This document shows positions 1 through 8,472 of a stretch of 35,068 nt of DNA, in pieces. Position numbers and translations under genes: made by a program. This DNA comes from Affinirhizobium lemnae (lineage in GTDB: Bacteria > Pseudomonadota > Alphaproteobacteria > Rhizobiales > Rhizobiaceae), in assembly GCF_022968395.1 (NCBI RefSeq), contig NZ_JALJQZ010000037.1, positions 1 to 35,068 on the forward strand, in the 5' to 3' direction. The notes below the pieces were generated by a model. The model worked only from the letters and a program-made list of their open reading frames with translations. It searched no databases and was not told the origin of the DNA. Positions within the stretch are counted from its first letter, which is position 1; each line of letters opens with the position of its first letter.

Positions 1-51
1 AACTTCATGGGATTCGTCAAACTCGCAGCCATCGCCATCTGGCTCAAATAG
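1..51 (+). mobile_element. C-terminal end of an IS5-family-like transposase (partial)
   Basis: The first 51 bases read in frame 1 as a 16-residue peptide ending in LAAIAIWLK and a TAG stop. A short hydrophobic tail of this kind, with a Lys or Asn just before the stop, is familiar from the C-termini of IS5-family (IS427-like) transposases. The rest of the gene would lie left of the window. The integrase reading frame begins directly after it, so an insertion sequence probably ends between 52 and about 75. I could not identify its terminal inverted repeat or a target duplication with certainty. The call rests on a short peptide and is tentative. Confidence 0.4.
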
Positions 52-60
52 CTAAATCGT

Positions 61-612
61 CACTACCGCCTAGCTTTGCACACGGGCCAGCGCCAAGGAG
101 ACCTTTTGCAGTTGCGTTGGTCGAATTACGACGGAGAGTATATTTCGCTACGGCAGGCAAAAAGCAAACGCGCTGGCTTTCGAGGCAAGCTGGTCAACAT
201 TCCATGTACGGCAGCACTCAGAAGCATGCTCGACGGAATGGACCGTGCATCCGACTTCATTCTGACGACCAAGACCGGACACCCCTTCAAAAAGCGCTAC
301 TTCAGCAGATTGTGGAGCGAGTCGATGATTGCCGCAAACATCGAGAGCGTGAAGTTTCCACACATCGAAGAACCGCAGGAGCTTCATTTTCATGACTTGC
401 GGGGAACGGCAGTAATAATGCTCAACGAAGCAGGCTGCGCTATCGGCGAAATCGTGGCCATAACCGGCCACAGTTTGAAAACTGCGGCCACCATTCTGGA
501 GCAATATCTGGCCAGGACAAAGCATCTAGCAGATTCGGCAATTGCCAAGTTTGAGGCCGCTCCCAGCGCAGAATTTGCAAACCGTCTGCAAACCAAAGCA
601 CCAGAAAACTAA
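61..612 (+). pseudogene. Tyrosine recombinase/integrase, catalytic domain only (5' truncated)
   Basis: This is the C-terminal catalytic domain of a phage/ICE-type tyrosine integrase, which would cut and rejoin DNA at the att sites. All the usual active-site landmarks are visible: the first Arg in HTGQRQGDLL, the His-x-x-Arg box in FHDLRGTA, the third-box His in ITGHS, and the nucleophilic Tyr in LEQYLAR. The frame is closed upstream by the TAG at 49-51, and no arm-binding or core-binding domain precedes it. Full-length relatives are about 330-420 residues, whereas about 180 remain here. A TTG at 76 could start translation of a fragment, but the simplest reading is truncation by an insertion sequence. 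Without another integrase the element would be unable to excise. Confidence 0.7.
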
Positions 613-742
613 AACGGAGAATATAAGTGATTGGAAAGAATGGCGCGCCGCGCCGGGCGAAGACGAGAACTATGTCTACGCTATAGCCCTCCTTTAAGCT
701 GGTCTAACTTCCTCGCGTCTCGCGGAGTGACCCCAACAAAAC

Positions 743-774
743 GGGCGGTCGGTGGCTAGCAGCGGCGACCGCCC
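743..774. terminator. GC-rich inverted repeat between convergent genes
   Basis: GGGCGGTCG (743-751) is the exact complement of CGACCGCCC (766-774) with a 14-base loop. It lies between the end of the integrase remnant and the end of the minus-strand DUF2188 gene, where a two-way terminator would be expected. There is no long T run, so intrinsic termination is likely but not certain. Confidence 0.5.
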
Positions 775-803
775 ATCTTGGGGTAGCCATGGAGAGGTTT
801 CGG

Positions 804-1046
804 TCACCCTTTGATGTTGCGGGGATCGTTTCCATGGGAATCTGACTGACCGATCCGACCATCTCTGTTATGGATTTTCAGTTCCGTCTCGGCATTTCTG
901 CTGATTTGACGCCCACGATCCACTGCATCCTGTTTGATGTCGAAGTGGCCGCTCGATCGGTCGCTACCTCCTCGGCGGACGTCCCATCCGCCGTTCGGGT
1001 TTGGGACCACGTGATGGGTGCCCCCGCTGCTCTTACCTTTGGACAT
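804..1046 (-). CDS. DUF2188 family small protein
   Basis: The 80-residue protein shows the DUF2188 pattern: HHVVPNPNGGWDVRRGGSDR near the N-terminus, a Gln-x-x-Ala helix (IKQDAVDRGRQISRN) and the conserved tail with HNRDGRIGQSDSHGNDP. The family is widespread in bacteria and often borne on mobile elements. Its biochemical role is unknown and it appears to be a small cytosolic protein. An AAAGGA ribosome binding site lies about nine bases before the ATG. It points away from the AAA+/protease module, and the two share the 1047-1238 spacer, so divergent promoters there are likely. Confidence 0.8.
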   Translation of the reverse strand: MSKGKSSGGTHHVVPNPNGGWDVRRGGSDRSSGHFDIKQDAVDRGRQISRNAETELKIHNRDGRIGQSDSHGNDPRNIKG

Positions 1047-1164
1047 TGGCGATTTCCTTTCGTTTTGCCGTGATCCACGTCCGGTTTTGCAACAAGCCTC
1101 ACTTCAGGTGCAACGGATGCTCGGCGATGCGCATCGGACAAGAGCATTCATACAACGATTTCGA

Positions 1165-1193
1165 TTGACGCGCAACAAATGCCGCGCTATGTG
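1165..1193 (+). promoter_or_regulatory. Candidate sigma-70-type promoter for the AAA+/protease module
   Basis: TTGACG at 1165-1170 matches the -35 consensus at five of six positions. After a 17-base spacer comes TATGTG (1188-1193), which matches the -10 consensus at four of six. Transcription would begin about 40 bases before the ATPase start codon. This is pattern matching by eye only. Confidence 0.35.
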
Positions 1194-1238
1194 CATCACA
1201 CGATATCAAGTATGCATCAAATCACGGATTAAGCGCAC

Positions 1239-2447
1239 ATGGAGCACTTCTCAATCATTCAGGCCCTTTGTCGGGCAGCCATGGCGGAGCCGTCCCCGGC
1301 ATTGCGCAAGCAGGTCGAGCGCTTGCGCGATGCGTTGAGTAAGGATGGGGAAGAGAAGCAGGCGGCGTCACTTGGAGGTATTCTGGCTGCGGCAGAGCGC
1401 CTGAAGGAGATGGCCCCCAGCCGTATCGAGCGCTCTCGCGCAATACTTTCCGGTGAAGTGCTGGGCCGTAATACGCCTGTGCCCGTAGATCGGGAAACTT
1501 CGGCACCGCTTGCGGAAATTATCTTTCCAGCAGAGATCAATTCTGATTCGCCTTTGTTCAATCCGACTGTTACTCAAGCTGTGAGCACGATCATTGATGA
1601 GTGGACAAATTTTGAAGCCCTGTCAGTCGTCGATATTTCGCCGGCGAAAACCTGCTTGATTTACGGAGCGCCAGGCACCGGGAAGACGCGGCTGGCGCTC
1701 TGGATTGCGTGTAAGCTTGATTTGCCAGTTATACTTGTGAAATTGGATGGGCTGGTTTCCTCGTTCCTTGGGACGACGGCCAGGAACATCGGGAATCTGT
1801 TTACGTTTGCAAACCGCTATCGCTGTGTTCTTCTGCTTGATGAATTCGACGCTATTGCGAAGGTGCGGGATGATCCGCAAGAGGTCGGCGAGATAAAGCG
1901 TGTTGTAAATGCACTGCTTCAAAACTTGGACGTGCGTCAGAATATTGGCCTCACCATTGGTATCACCAATCATCCCAAGCTTCTTGATCCTGCGGTCTGG
2001 CGCCGCTTTGAGATTCAGCTAGAGATTCCAAAGCCCGATTTTGCTGTGAGAATGGCAATAGCGCAGCACTTCATGCCGCCGGTCCAGGCACCGGACGGTC
2101 ATCTCCGATTAATTGCGTGGTTTACCGAAGGGTCAACTGGCGCAGAAATCGAAGCGCTTGTTCGTACTTACAAAAAAGCCACGACGGTTCGAGAGGAGGA
2201 TCGTCGCGGCTTGCTAGATACGCTCCGGCAATTCGCAACGCTCAATGCCGCGCGCATTCAAAGCGAGCGGCGAGCACTTTTGTTTGACGATCCGGCCAAC
2301 CTCTTTCGAGCCATGCATGAGGATCCCGCACTTGCGTTTTCCATGGGCGATATTGGGGATATCGCCGGGAAGGATAAATCCACAATCAGCAGATGGCTTG
2401 GTCGTCAGGGCGGAAAATCGGGTGATGGCGAGGTGACGCATGGCTAG
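1239..2447 (+). CDS. AAA+ ATPase partnered with a subtilisin-like protease
   Basis: This 402-residue protein is a single-module AAA+ ATPase. The Walker A motif GAPGTGKT is at about residues 143-150, Walker B VLLLDEFDAI at about 196-205, a sensor-1 segment IGITNHP follows, and an arginine-finger candidate lies in WRRFE. The first ~100 residues form a charged helical region. The C-terminus carries a helix-turn-helix-like stretch (IAGKDKSTISRWLGRQ), which is odd for a remodeller and could bind DNA or simply be a helical bundle. It overlaps the next gene by eight bases, which implies translational coupling. The family is close to proteasome/FtsH-like ATPases. In this setting it probably controls or feeds the downstream protease. 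Such ATPase-S8 protease pairs recur in mobile and defence-rich regions, but a defence function is inference. Confidence 0.85.
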   Translation: MEHFSIIQALCRAAMAEPSPALRKQVERLRDALSKDGEEKQAASLGGILAAAERLKEMAPSRIERSRAILSGEVLGRNTPVPVDRETSAPLAEIIFPAEINSDSPLFNPTVTQAVSTIIDEWTNFEALSVVDISPAKTCLIYGAPGTGKTRLALWIACKLDLPVILVKLDGLVSSFLGTTARNIGNLFTFANRYRCVLLLDEFDAIAKVRDDPQEVGEIKRVVNALLQNLDVRQNIGLTIGITNHPKLLDPAVWRRFEIQLEIPKPDFAVRMAIAQHFMPPVQAPDGHLRLIAWFTEGSTGAEIEALVRTYKKATTVREEDRRGLLDTLRQFATLNAARIQSERRALLFDDPANLFRAMHEDPALAFSMGDIGDIAGKDKSTISRWLGRQGGKSGDGEVTHG

Positions 2448-4938
2448 TCCTATTCAAATCGTCCTCAACCCGGAGAATTTCGAGGAGGCGCGCGAGGCCG
2501 GCGGCGGCGGCGGGCGCAAGGATTTCTTCGCCAACCGGGATCGCGATTTTGGCGCACACAAGGCTGCGCTCATGAGTCAGCTCGACACGATATCCGATAT
2601 CCTTTCTGCGCAATCGCAAGGTCCGATCGGTTATGTGAAGGTAATCCTGAAACGGGAGGCCTGGGCCAAAAGTCATCGTCCCGTTGGGGCGCTGTTCCGA
2701 AATGACCGCGCACCAGTCGTTGGCGGTGGCGACCTTGGTGTCATGATTGTCGAGGGGCATCCATCCGCGCTTGCGAAGGTCAAGGCTGAGATCGGGAAGG
2801 CCGAAACGCTGACGCGCATGAAGTTCGATGAAAGCAAAGGGAAGGAAGTTCCCAACCCTTCCGCTCAGAAGAGCGAGGCCGGGGCCATCGAGCGGATCGA
2901 ACTCTATGGGGCATCCGACAAACGCAGGTTTTCCGCCGAGGAGGCCGTTGCCTGGCTTTCAAACCCCATGACCGGCAGTGGATATGAGGTGGAGTTGTTC
3001 GACGCGGTGCCCCCGCGATCTGAGTGGGATCGTCTTGATGACTCTCATCGCCGTCTCGTCGAATCCTTCGTAAGCGGATTTAACCGCCTCGGTTACAGCA
3101 TGTCGGTCGAGCGTTTGCCCGTCGGGCGAAACAAGTTGCCGATGCTGGCGGTACGCCTTGATCAGGCCGGCGATGGTGCAATTCTGCGCCTTACTGGAAC
3201 GCCGACCAAAGAGCGGCGCGATCTGGCTCCTTTCGATCCAGATATTCAGCGCCACGGTAGACTGCTGGATTTTCTGGACAAGCACCCGCTGGTAAAGCGC
3301 ATTGAACTGCCTGGCATCGTTGTGCGTTCGGCCCGGCCTCCGGCACCTGCGCGTGGCCGCCCGTCCAATGCCACCATGCCCGTTCGCGACAGTCGGCGCT
3401 CCCATCCGAAGCTGGGAATCATTGACGGAGGTCTCAGCCCGGCATTGGCAGATTGGGTTATCGATCGATGGGATGTTCTTGCTGATGAAGATATGGATCT
3501 GTCTCACGGCACGTTTATAGGCGGCCTTGCGGTGGCGGGCTCCAGCCTCAACGGTGCAGCCACATGCCCGGAGGCCGATGGGACGGAGCTTGTCGATCTC
3601 GCGATCTTTCCCAACGAGAGAAAAGCAGGTGTTTTCGCATCCTATTATTCCGGCGGCCTCCCACATTTCTTCGATGAAATGGACGCTGCCGTGGCAGATG
3701 CCCGTGCGCGACACGGTGTACGCGTATTTAATATGAGCCTGAACATTCTTCAGCCTGCTGCGCCTGACAGATATAGTCCGCACGCCGTCCGTCTGGACCG
3801 CCTCGCGGAGGAAAACAACGCTGTGGTGTTCGTTTCGGCAGGCAATATCCAACCGCAGGATCTCCGAGCGGAGTGGCCGTCTGATACTGCGGCGGCTCTA
3901 GCTAACCTGGCGCTTGCTCGTAACGATGGCCTTCTCACTCCGGCAGAAAGCGCCCGGAACGTTGCTGTGGCGGCTGTTAACCCGCCTGATCATGCGGGTT
4001 GCCTGCCATTCGCCCCCACCCGATTCAGCCGCAGGGGGCCGGGACTTCGTTCTGGCGTTAAGCCGGATCTCGCTCATGTCGGTGGCTCTGGTACGGTGCA
4101 TCCGACATTGGGGCATGGCCTATTCTCCATTTCGCCAGACGGCACGGTCACTGATGGTTGTGGGACCAGTTACGCCTCGCCATTGGTCGCCAAGACTGCG
4201 GCGGCCCTGGATCATGCAATCGAAGGTGAAGTTTCCCGAGAAACGTTAATTGGATTGCTGGTTCACCATGCAGAGATACCTGAACCGTTACGCGCCAAGG
4301 AGTTGGGGGCCGTAACTCGCCATTTGGTCGGCTTTGGAATGCCACCTTCTGCAGAGCGAATTTTGGAGACTGGAGATCACTCCATCACTCTGGTGTTCGC
4401 ATCCCGTATTCAGCACGGCCAGCAGATTAATTTCCGGTTTCCGTGGCCGGCGTCACTTGTTGGTCCAGGAGGAAAGTGCCGGGGGCGTGCGAAGCTCACG
4501 CTTGTAACTACACCTCCGCTGGACGCGAGATTCGGCTCGGAGTTCGTTAGGATCAACATTGATGCCGCCCTCCAGCAGGAGCAAGCCAAAGGTTGGAAGG
4601 GGCGATTGGACCCATTGTACCTCCCTCCCTCTCGTGGTGCCCATGCGGTGGAGGCCGAGCGTATCGAGCATGACCTCAAGTGGAGCCCGGTCAAGGTATT
4701 TGGAAAGACGTTCCCGCAGGGCGTTGGACCATCGTCAAACTGGCGTCTCTTCATTGAATACCTGACGCGAGCCGGTGAAGTTATGCCTGATGAAGGCGTT
4801 CCTTTCACTGCGATCCTGACGATCAGCGACCCAGATGCGGAAAAGCCGGTCTTTAATGATATGCGCCAAAGCCTTCAGGCTATTGGTACTCAGATTGCGG
4901 ACATTCGCACCGCGGCCCGTATCACTCCGCGTATCTAG
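2440..4938 (+). CDS. Large S8 (subtilisin-like) serine protease
   Basis: This 832-residue protein has a complete subtilase catalytic set: Asp329 in GIIDGGLS, His356 in LSHGTFIGG, the oxyanion Asn469 in VFVSAGN and Ser577 in GTSYASPLVAK. About 320 residues precede the catalytic domain and about 240 follow it. Neither flank resembles a known propeptide or a secretion domain, and there is no signal peptide, so the enzyme should act in the cytosol. Secreted subtilases are usually shorter and exported. Overlap with the ATPase gene implies the two products are made together and probably form one complex. A likely model is an ATPase-gated protease that is kept inactive until a trigger such as phage infection. 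The substrate is unknown. Confidence 0.87.
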   Translation: MASPIQIVLNPENFEEAREAGGGGGRKDFFANRDRDFGAHKAALMSQLDTISDILSAQSQGPIGYVKVILKREAWAKSHRPVGALFRNDRAPVVGGGDLGVMIVEGHPSALAKVKAEIGKAETLTRMKFDESKGKEVPNPSAQKSEAGAIERIELYGASDKRRFSAEEAVAWLSNPMTGSGYEVELFDAVPPRSEWDRLDDSHRRLVESFVSGFNRLGYSMSVERLPVGRNKLPMLAVRLDQAGDGAILRLTGTPTKERRDLAPFDPDIQRHGRLLDFLDKHPLVKRIELPGIVVRSARPPAPARGRPSNATMPVRDSRRSHPKLGIIDGGLSPALADWVIDRWDVLADEDMDLSHGTFIGGLAVAGSSLNGAATCPEADGTELVDLAIFPNERKAGVFASYYSGGLPHFFDEMDAAVADARARHGVRVFNMSLNILQPAAPDRYSPHAVRLDRLAEENNAVVFVSAGNIQPQDLRAEWPSDTAAALANLALARNDGLLTPAESARNVAVAAVNPPDHAGCLPFAPTRFSRRGPGLRSGVKPDLAHVGGSGTVHPTLGHGLFSISPDGTVTDGCGTSYASPLVAKTAAALDHAIEGEVSRETLIGLLVHHAEIPEPLRAKELGAVTRHLVGFGMPPSAERILETGDHSITLVFASRIQHGQQINFRFPWPASLVGPGGKCRGRAKLTLVTTPPLDARFGSEFVRINIDAALQQEQAKGWKGRLDPLYLPPSRGAHAVEAERIEHDLKWSPVKVFGKTFPQGVGPSSNWRLFIEYLTRAGEVMPDEGVPFTAILTISDPDAEKPVFNDMRQSLQAIGTQIADIRTAARITPRI

Positions 4939-4961
4939 CGGTCTCGTATAGGAGAAATCAC

Positions 4962-5180
4962 TTGGCTCGTTCGAAAGAGAAGAGAGTTGGCTATCTCAGA
5001 GGAAAGGCAACCGATGGAACTGACGTCGTGGTTAGCGTTTCCAAAATTGGTCGCGACTACAGGATAGGATGTGGATTCAAAGATCATCTCTGCCATCCGT
5101 CTGTCAGAGATATTGAAGGCGTAAGGCGTGAGGCATTGCTCGTCTTCGACGTGCGCGATGCGATTTACCAGTCAATTTAG
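4962..5180 (+). CDS. Small hypothetical protein downstream of the protease, TTG start
   Basis: The 72-residue product is not recognised. It begins at TTG 4962 behind a clear AGGAG ribosome binding site (4950-4954). No nearby ATG fits, which decides the start. The protein is basic at its N-terminus and has alternating hydrophobic strands (DVVVSVSKIG, DYRIGCGF). It has no membrane segment and two Cys residues. It lies only 23 bases after the protease stop, so it is probably a third member of the same operon. An accessory or inhibitor role is possible but nothing in the sequence proves it. Confidence 0.55.
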   Translation: MARSKEKRVGYLRGKATDGTDVVVSVSKIGRDYRIGCGFKDHLCHPSVRDIEGVRREALLVFDVRDAIYQSI

Positions 5181-5244
5181 ATGGGCCACAAAGCGCAAAA
5201 ACATGATCAGCAAGTTGGCTGAATAATGAAGGAGAGGAAAAGAC

Positions 5245-5955
5245 ATGGCTAGATGCACTGCACCAGTCAAGGGGCATCGTTCAGCCGCCGCCGCAGCCGA
5301 CTGTCCTGCATGCGGCAGCCGGTACGGCCGGTACAGCGGTTACGGTGGCTACGGCAGCGGATATGGCAGTTCCGGATCATACTCAGCACCTTCATATTCG
5401 CCCTCAAGGATCAGTGGCGGGTCGGGGCGGCGCGCCTCGAAGCCCCGTTGGTCAAGAGCTGGCTCGGCTGTGTGGTACACACCCGAACAAGTGCAGGCGC
5501 TTACGCCCGTTCGAGAGAACGTTGAGAATCTGGCAGTCTCGCAGCCTGATCTTCGAGACGTATTTCTTTGCCACGCATGGGATGACAGGCAGGGCTCCGC
5601 GAAGGAACTGCATGATTTGCTCGAAGCGCGCGGTGTCCGCGTGTGGTTCAGCGAGAAGGACCTTGGCCTCGGGGTGCCGATGATGCGGGCGATCGACAAA
5701 GGCTTGGTGAATTCGCGCGTCGGTATTGTTTTAGTGACTCCGGCTATGTTGCGCCGCCTTCCGGCAGAAGGCATCGCTGACAAGGAGCTTTCGGCGCTCC
5801 TTCGACGCGAACGGTTGGTCCCGGTTGTTCACGGAACTACCTATGAAGAGCTAGAACAGGTCAGTCTTCTACTAGCCTCTCGAGCCGGGTTGAGCACTGC
5901 CGAAGAGTCGATGGCAGATGTCGCGTCTAAGATAGCGGAATTGGTCGCCATTTAG
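5245..5955 (+). CDS. TIR-domain protein with N-terminal Cys/His knuckle and Gly/Tyr/Ser-rich linker
   Basis: The 236-residue protein has three parts. Residues 1-25 hold a likely zinc knuckle (Cys4, His11, Cys20, Cys23). Residues about 26-60 are low complexity and rich in Gly, Tyr and Ser. A TIR domain spans about 105-230, beginning DVFLCHAWDD and containing VRVWFSEKDLGLG with Glu137 placed where NADase TIR domains carry the catalytic glutamate. TIR domains in bacteria often hydrolyse NAD+ or make cyclic ADP-ribose signals in antiphage systems. The AAGGAGAGG binding site before the ATG fixes the start. It is encoded on the plus strand, facing the TIR/SLOG operon, with 59 bases between the two ends. 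Membership in either neighbouring module is unclear. Confidence 0.8.
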   Translation: MARCTAPVKGHRSAAAAADCPACGSRYGRYSGYGGYGSGYGSSGSYSAPSYSPSRISGGSGRRASKPRWSRAGSAVWYTPEQVQALTPVRENVENLAVSQPDLRDVFLCHAWDDRQGSAKELHDLLEARGVRVWFSEKDLGLGVPMMRAIDKGLVNSRVGIVLVTPAMLRRLPAEGIADKELSALLRRERLVPVVHGTTYEELEQVSLLLASRAGLSTAEESMADVASKIAELVAI

Positions 5956-6014
5956 TCGCGTCGGAGGTCGAATGGGGGCGCGGTGTCTTCGCCGAATACG
6001 GCAAGTCTGACGCT

Positions 6015-6635
6015 TCATCGTCCAAGCCCTCCGACTACGCGCGGACGCATGAAGTCCCGAGGATCTGCCCGCCAGGAATCGAATGAGCGGGAGTTTGGCG
6101 CCTCAAACATCATGACACCGCTTGGCCCTGCGACTACCGGCCTTACCACTTTAAGTCCTCCCTCCTCGTCAAGTTCGACATAAGGGTAGAGGCCCAAAAA
6201 TTCTCGCCCACGATAGTAGCGCTCGTGTTCCTCCAGCACTGGAAGAACGCCAACCGTGCCCTTAGCTGCATCGAACCATCCTAGCTCCCAGCACATCCAG
6301 AGCGATTGAACCGCGCCTTCGGTATCGAGAAACAAGAGGGAATCGCTCACGCCCATCGTCGCTCGCACAAACGCGGCGTTCGCCGGTGTGACCTGGCTGC
6401 GATCGGCTGTCGGAGCTTCAATCCAGTCGCAAAAGACCTTGTAACCCGCAGAAGTGAGAAGGTCATAAACTCCAAGCACGATCTCGGCGTCGCGTATCGT
6501 TTGGGACAAGAAGATGTCGTAATGTGCAGACCGCTGCCGTGCCGCACGACTGAGTACCTCTTCAACCGTCGCCCCCTGCGCTGCGGCACGACGCCGGGCA
6601 CGTGCGCGCATCTCGCTTTCCCTTAGAAAAGCCAT
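6015..6635 (-). CDS. TIR-like protein, last gene of the TIR/SLOG operon
   Basis: The 206-residue product has a charged Arg/Ala-rich helical N-terminus (about 1-35), then a TIR-like fold starting HYDIFLSQTIRDAEIV, with a second strand GYKVFCDWIEAP and a later DSLLFLDTEGA strand. The last ~60 residues are less typical and contain FLGLYPYVELDEEGGLKVV. A Glu lies in CDWIEAP near the usual catalytic position, but the alignment there is uncertain. It starts nine bases after the SLOG gene, with an AAGGAG site just upstream. In this operon it could be an NAD-consuming enzyme or a signal-binding partner. Assignment to the TIR superfamily is by motif only. Confidence 0.65.
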   Translation of the reverse strand: MAFLRESEMRARARRRAAAQGATVEEVLSRAARQRSAHYDIFLSQTIRDAEIVLGVYDLLTSAGYKVFCDWIEAPTADRSQVTPANAAFVRATMGVSDSLLFLDTEGAVQSLWMCWELGWFDAAKGTVGVLPVLEEHERYYRGREFLGLYPYVELDEEGGLKVVRPVVAGPSGVMMFEAPNSRSFDSWRADPRDFMRPRVVGGLGR

Positions 6636-6644
6636 TGCTCGCGT

Positions 6645-7301
6645 TTACTCCTTTGCACGAGGTTTCCAAAAACGTTCGTCCTCGGCGGCGGGCTGCTCGG
6701 CGGGACTTCTGAAGCGCTCCTCCCTGACCGATACGCCAAGATGGCGATGAAGGAGTGCCACATAGTCTAGTTCATTGGTGAGATCGGCGGGCAACGCGCC
6801 GATTCGTTGCGCCACCTCCAAGGTCGCCCCTCCCGTTGATATGATTGGGATCACGGAAGCTTGCGGCTGCAAGCGACGGAACAGTTCATACTCTTGAATG
6901 ATCCCACCCATGCCGCCGATAAACACGGCAGCCTTGAACACATGTTCGGAGAACATGCGCTCTCTCATAGCCAACAGGCTTTTCTCACGGTCGCCCTCAA
7001 TGTCGTCCGTGTAGGTGACGTTCTGGAAACGTTCGTTATCTTCAGGGAACTCGTCCTTGAAGTGCTTCGATTGGTAGAGCCGAACCCACCGCCCATAGTC
7101 GACGCCGATGTCATGGGCGACGACCCAAATCATTGGCGTGATGGCTGGCTGACCGCCCCAGACCAGAAGGCGACGTCCCAGCGTAATATGGACCAGCGCA
7201 GACACGGCAGCCCCGATCGCTACACTATCGGCTGTGGCAGCATATTCCGGCCCCCGCTTCGGGTCGGGAACGCCGGCAGAAAGAAAGATAGCATCAGCCA
7301 T
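6645..7301 (-). CDS. Stand-alone SLOG-superfamily Rossmann protein
   Basis: The 218-residue product opens with ADAIFLSAGVPDP and contains RRLLVWGGQPAITPMIW and the Gly-rich AAVFIGGMGGIIQEYELF. These fit the nucleotide-sensing SLOG/LOG superfamily, most like the group called SLOG cluster 3. SLOG domains bind nucleotide-derived ligands. In Thoeris ThsA a SLOG domain senses a TIR-made cyclic ADP-ribose isomer. The start at 7301 is preferred because GGGAGGG lies six bases before it. A further in-frame ATG at 7316 has no such site. Only two bases separate it from the upstream TIR stop, so translation is coupled. No effector domain is fused to it, unlike ThsA, so the killing or signalling partner must be one of its neighbours. 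Confidence 0.7.
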   Translation of the reverse strand: MADAIFLSAGVPDPKRGPEYAATADSVAIGAAVSALVHITLGRRLLVWGGQPAITPMIWVVAHDIGVDYGRWVRLYQSKHFKDEFPEDNERFQNVTYTDDIEGDREKSLLAMRERMFSEHVFKAAVFIGGMGGIIQEYELFRRLQPQASVIPIISTGGATLEVAQRIGALPADLTNELDYVALLHRHLGVSVREERFRSPAEQPAAEDERFWKPRAKE

Positions 7302-7303
7302 AC

Positions 7304-8464
7304 TCAGCCCTCCCATGCCGCGAGCGCCCAGCCTGCTTCAGACACCTTTATCGCGCGGACGGATAGAATCTGTTCATCCAGCCATTGCAGGTGAGCGCTC
7401 CAAGCGTCGCGAATGCCGACATGATCGTACACAAGAACCGGCACTTCACCTTGGTCGGCGCGTCGCGCCTTTTCCGCAACATCGTTCAATATCTCGGCGG
7501 TCGGCACACCAACAATCGGATAGGCCCAAACCTTACGGTCCCCGATCAACCGCACAGCGATTGCGCGGTGTGCACCAACGCCTTCGACCGAAGCGCCAAT
7601 CTTCTCGACATCAGCGCGAAGCTTGCCCGTGATCGACATATAGCGGGCCGCGATGCTCCGGCTCCGCAACCGTTCCACCCGAAGCACGATCGCTTCGGCC
7701 GTCTGGTCGACTATCGGACCATCCGATGCTGTCAGTTCAGCAGGGTCGAGATACACCGTCTCGGCCATATCGGTCAGCTTGCTCGGCACATGCTCAGGCC
7801 AGATCACGCGAAGAACTTGAATGTCCTTCGCCCGCGCCCGACCGATCTCTTGCCGGGTCCAGCGGCTATCAAAATAGCCAGGGGTATCGAGCATGACCAT
7901 CACGTCTGAGTCGACTAGGCGGTGCCATAGCACGTCCTGAAAGGGATCGCCCGGACGTATGTCATGCGTATCGAGAAAGACGTCGAAGCCGCGAGCGTTG
8001 AGCAAGTCATGAAGCTGAAGCGCTGCGGCGCGTGATTCAACCCGCCGATAGCTGACGAACACGCGGCGCTGCCTGCGTAGCAAACCAACGCACTCAAGCA
8101 TCGCCGCTGCGAGTTCGGTCATTGCTGGATCGTCGGCACGACGTTTCAGACCGTTAGCTGACTGTAGAAACTCTGGCACATGCAGGGCAAAGTCGCCGTT
8201 GGCGGCGATAGTTGGGATGATCGGCGCGCTAGCAAGTACCAATTCGCGCGCGGCCTCTATGTCGGTGGGTGCCGCCGCTCCGAAAAACGCGGCGGCAAAG
8301 GCGGCGCGCTTGTCGCGACCCGACACCGTCGCTCCGTCATAAACGACCACGTCGGTGTCTAACACGAGACCAAAATCCTCGACCATACCGCGCAAGGTCG
8401 CGGTTAGGGCATCACGCTCCTCGGCGGCTGGACTTCCTAGGATTGCAAGCTCGTAAAGGCTCAT
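7304..8464 (-). CDS. TIR-domain protein with unknown N- and C-terminal regions
   Basis: The 386-residue product carries a central TIR domain at about residues 133-260 (RRVFVSYRRVESRAAALQLH, then GFDVFLDTHDIRPGDPF, then SRWTRQEIGRA). The first ~130 residues form an alpha/beta region that I do not recognise, and the last ~120 also look folded (KVWAYPIVGVPT, EVPVLVYDHVG). The loop where active TIR NADases have a glutamate reads DTHDIRPGD, with no Glu, so this copy may bind rather than cleave, or may use another residue. It starts eight bases after the ThsB-like gene behind a GAGGCGAGG site. It is the largest protein of the operon and the likeliest scaffold. Confidence 0.72.
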   Translation of the reverse strand: MSLYELAILGSPAAEERDALTATLRGMVEDFGLVLDTDVVVYDGATVSGRDKRAAFAAAFFGAAAPTDIEAARELVLASAPIIPTIAANGDFALHVPEFLQSANGLKRRADDPAMTELAAAMLECVGLLRRQRRVFVSYRRVESRAAALQLHDLLNARGFDVFLDTHDIRPGDPFQDVLWHRLVDSDVMVMLDTPGYFDSRWTRQEIGRARAKDIQVLRVIWPEHVPSKLTDMAETVYLDPAELTASDGPIVDQTAEAIVLRVERLRSRSIAARYMSITGKLRADVEKIGASVEGVGAHRAIAVRLIGDRKVWAYPIVGVPTAEILNDVAEKARRADQGEVPVLVYDHVGIRDAWSAHLQWLDEQILSVRAIKVSEAGWALAAWEG

Positions 8465-8472
8465 GCCTCGCC

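Noticed and set aside
2959..3852. Long minus-strand frame inside the protease gene
   Set aside because: It is antisense to the catalytic region of the subtilase and shows no domain or ribosome binding site.
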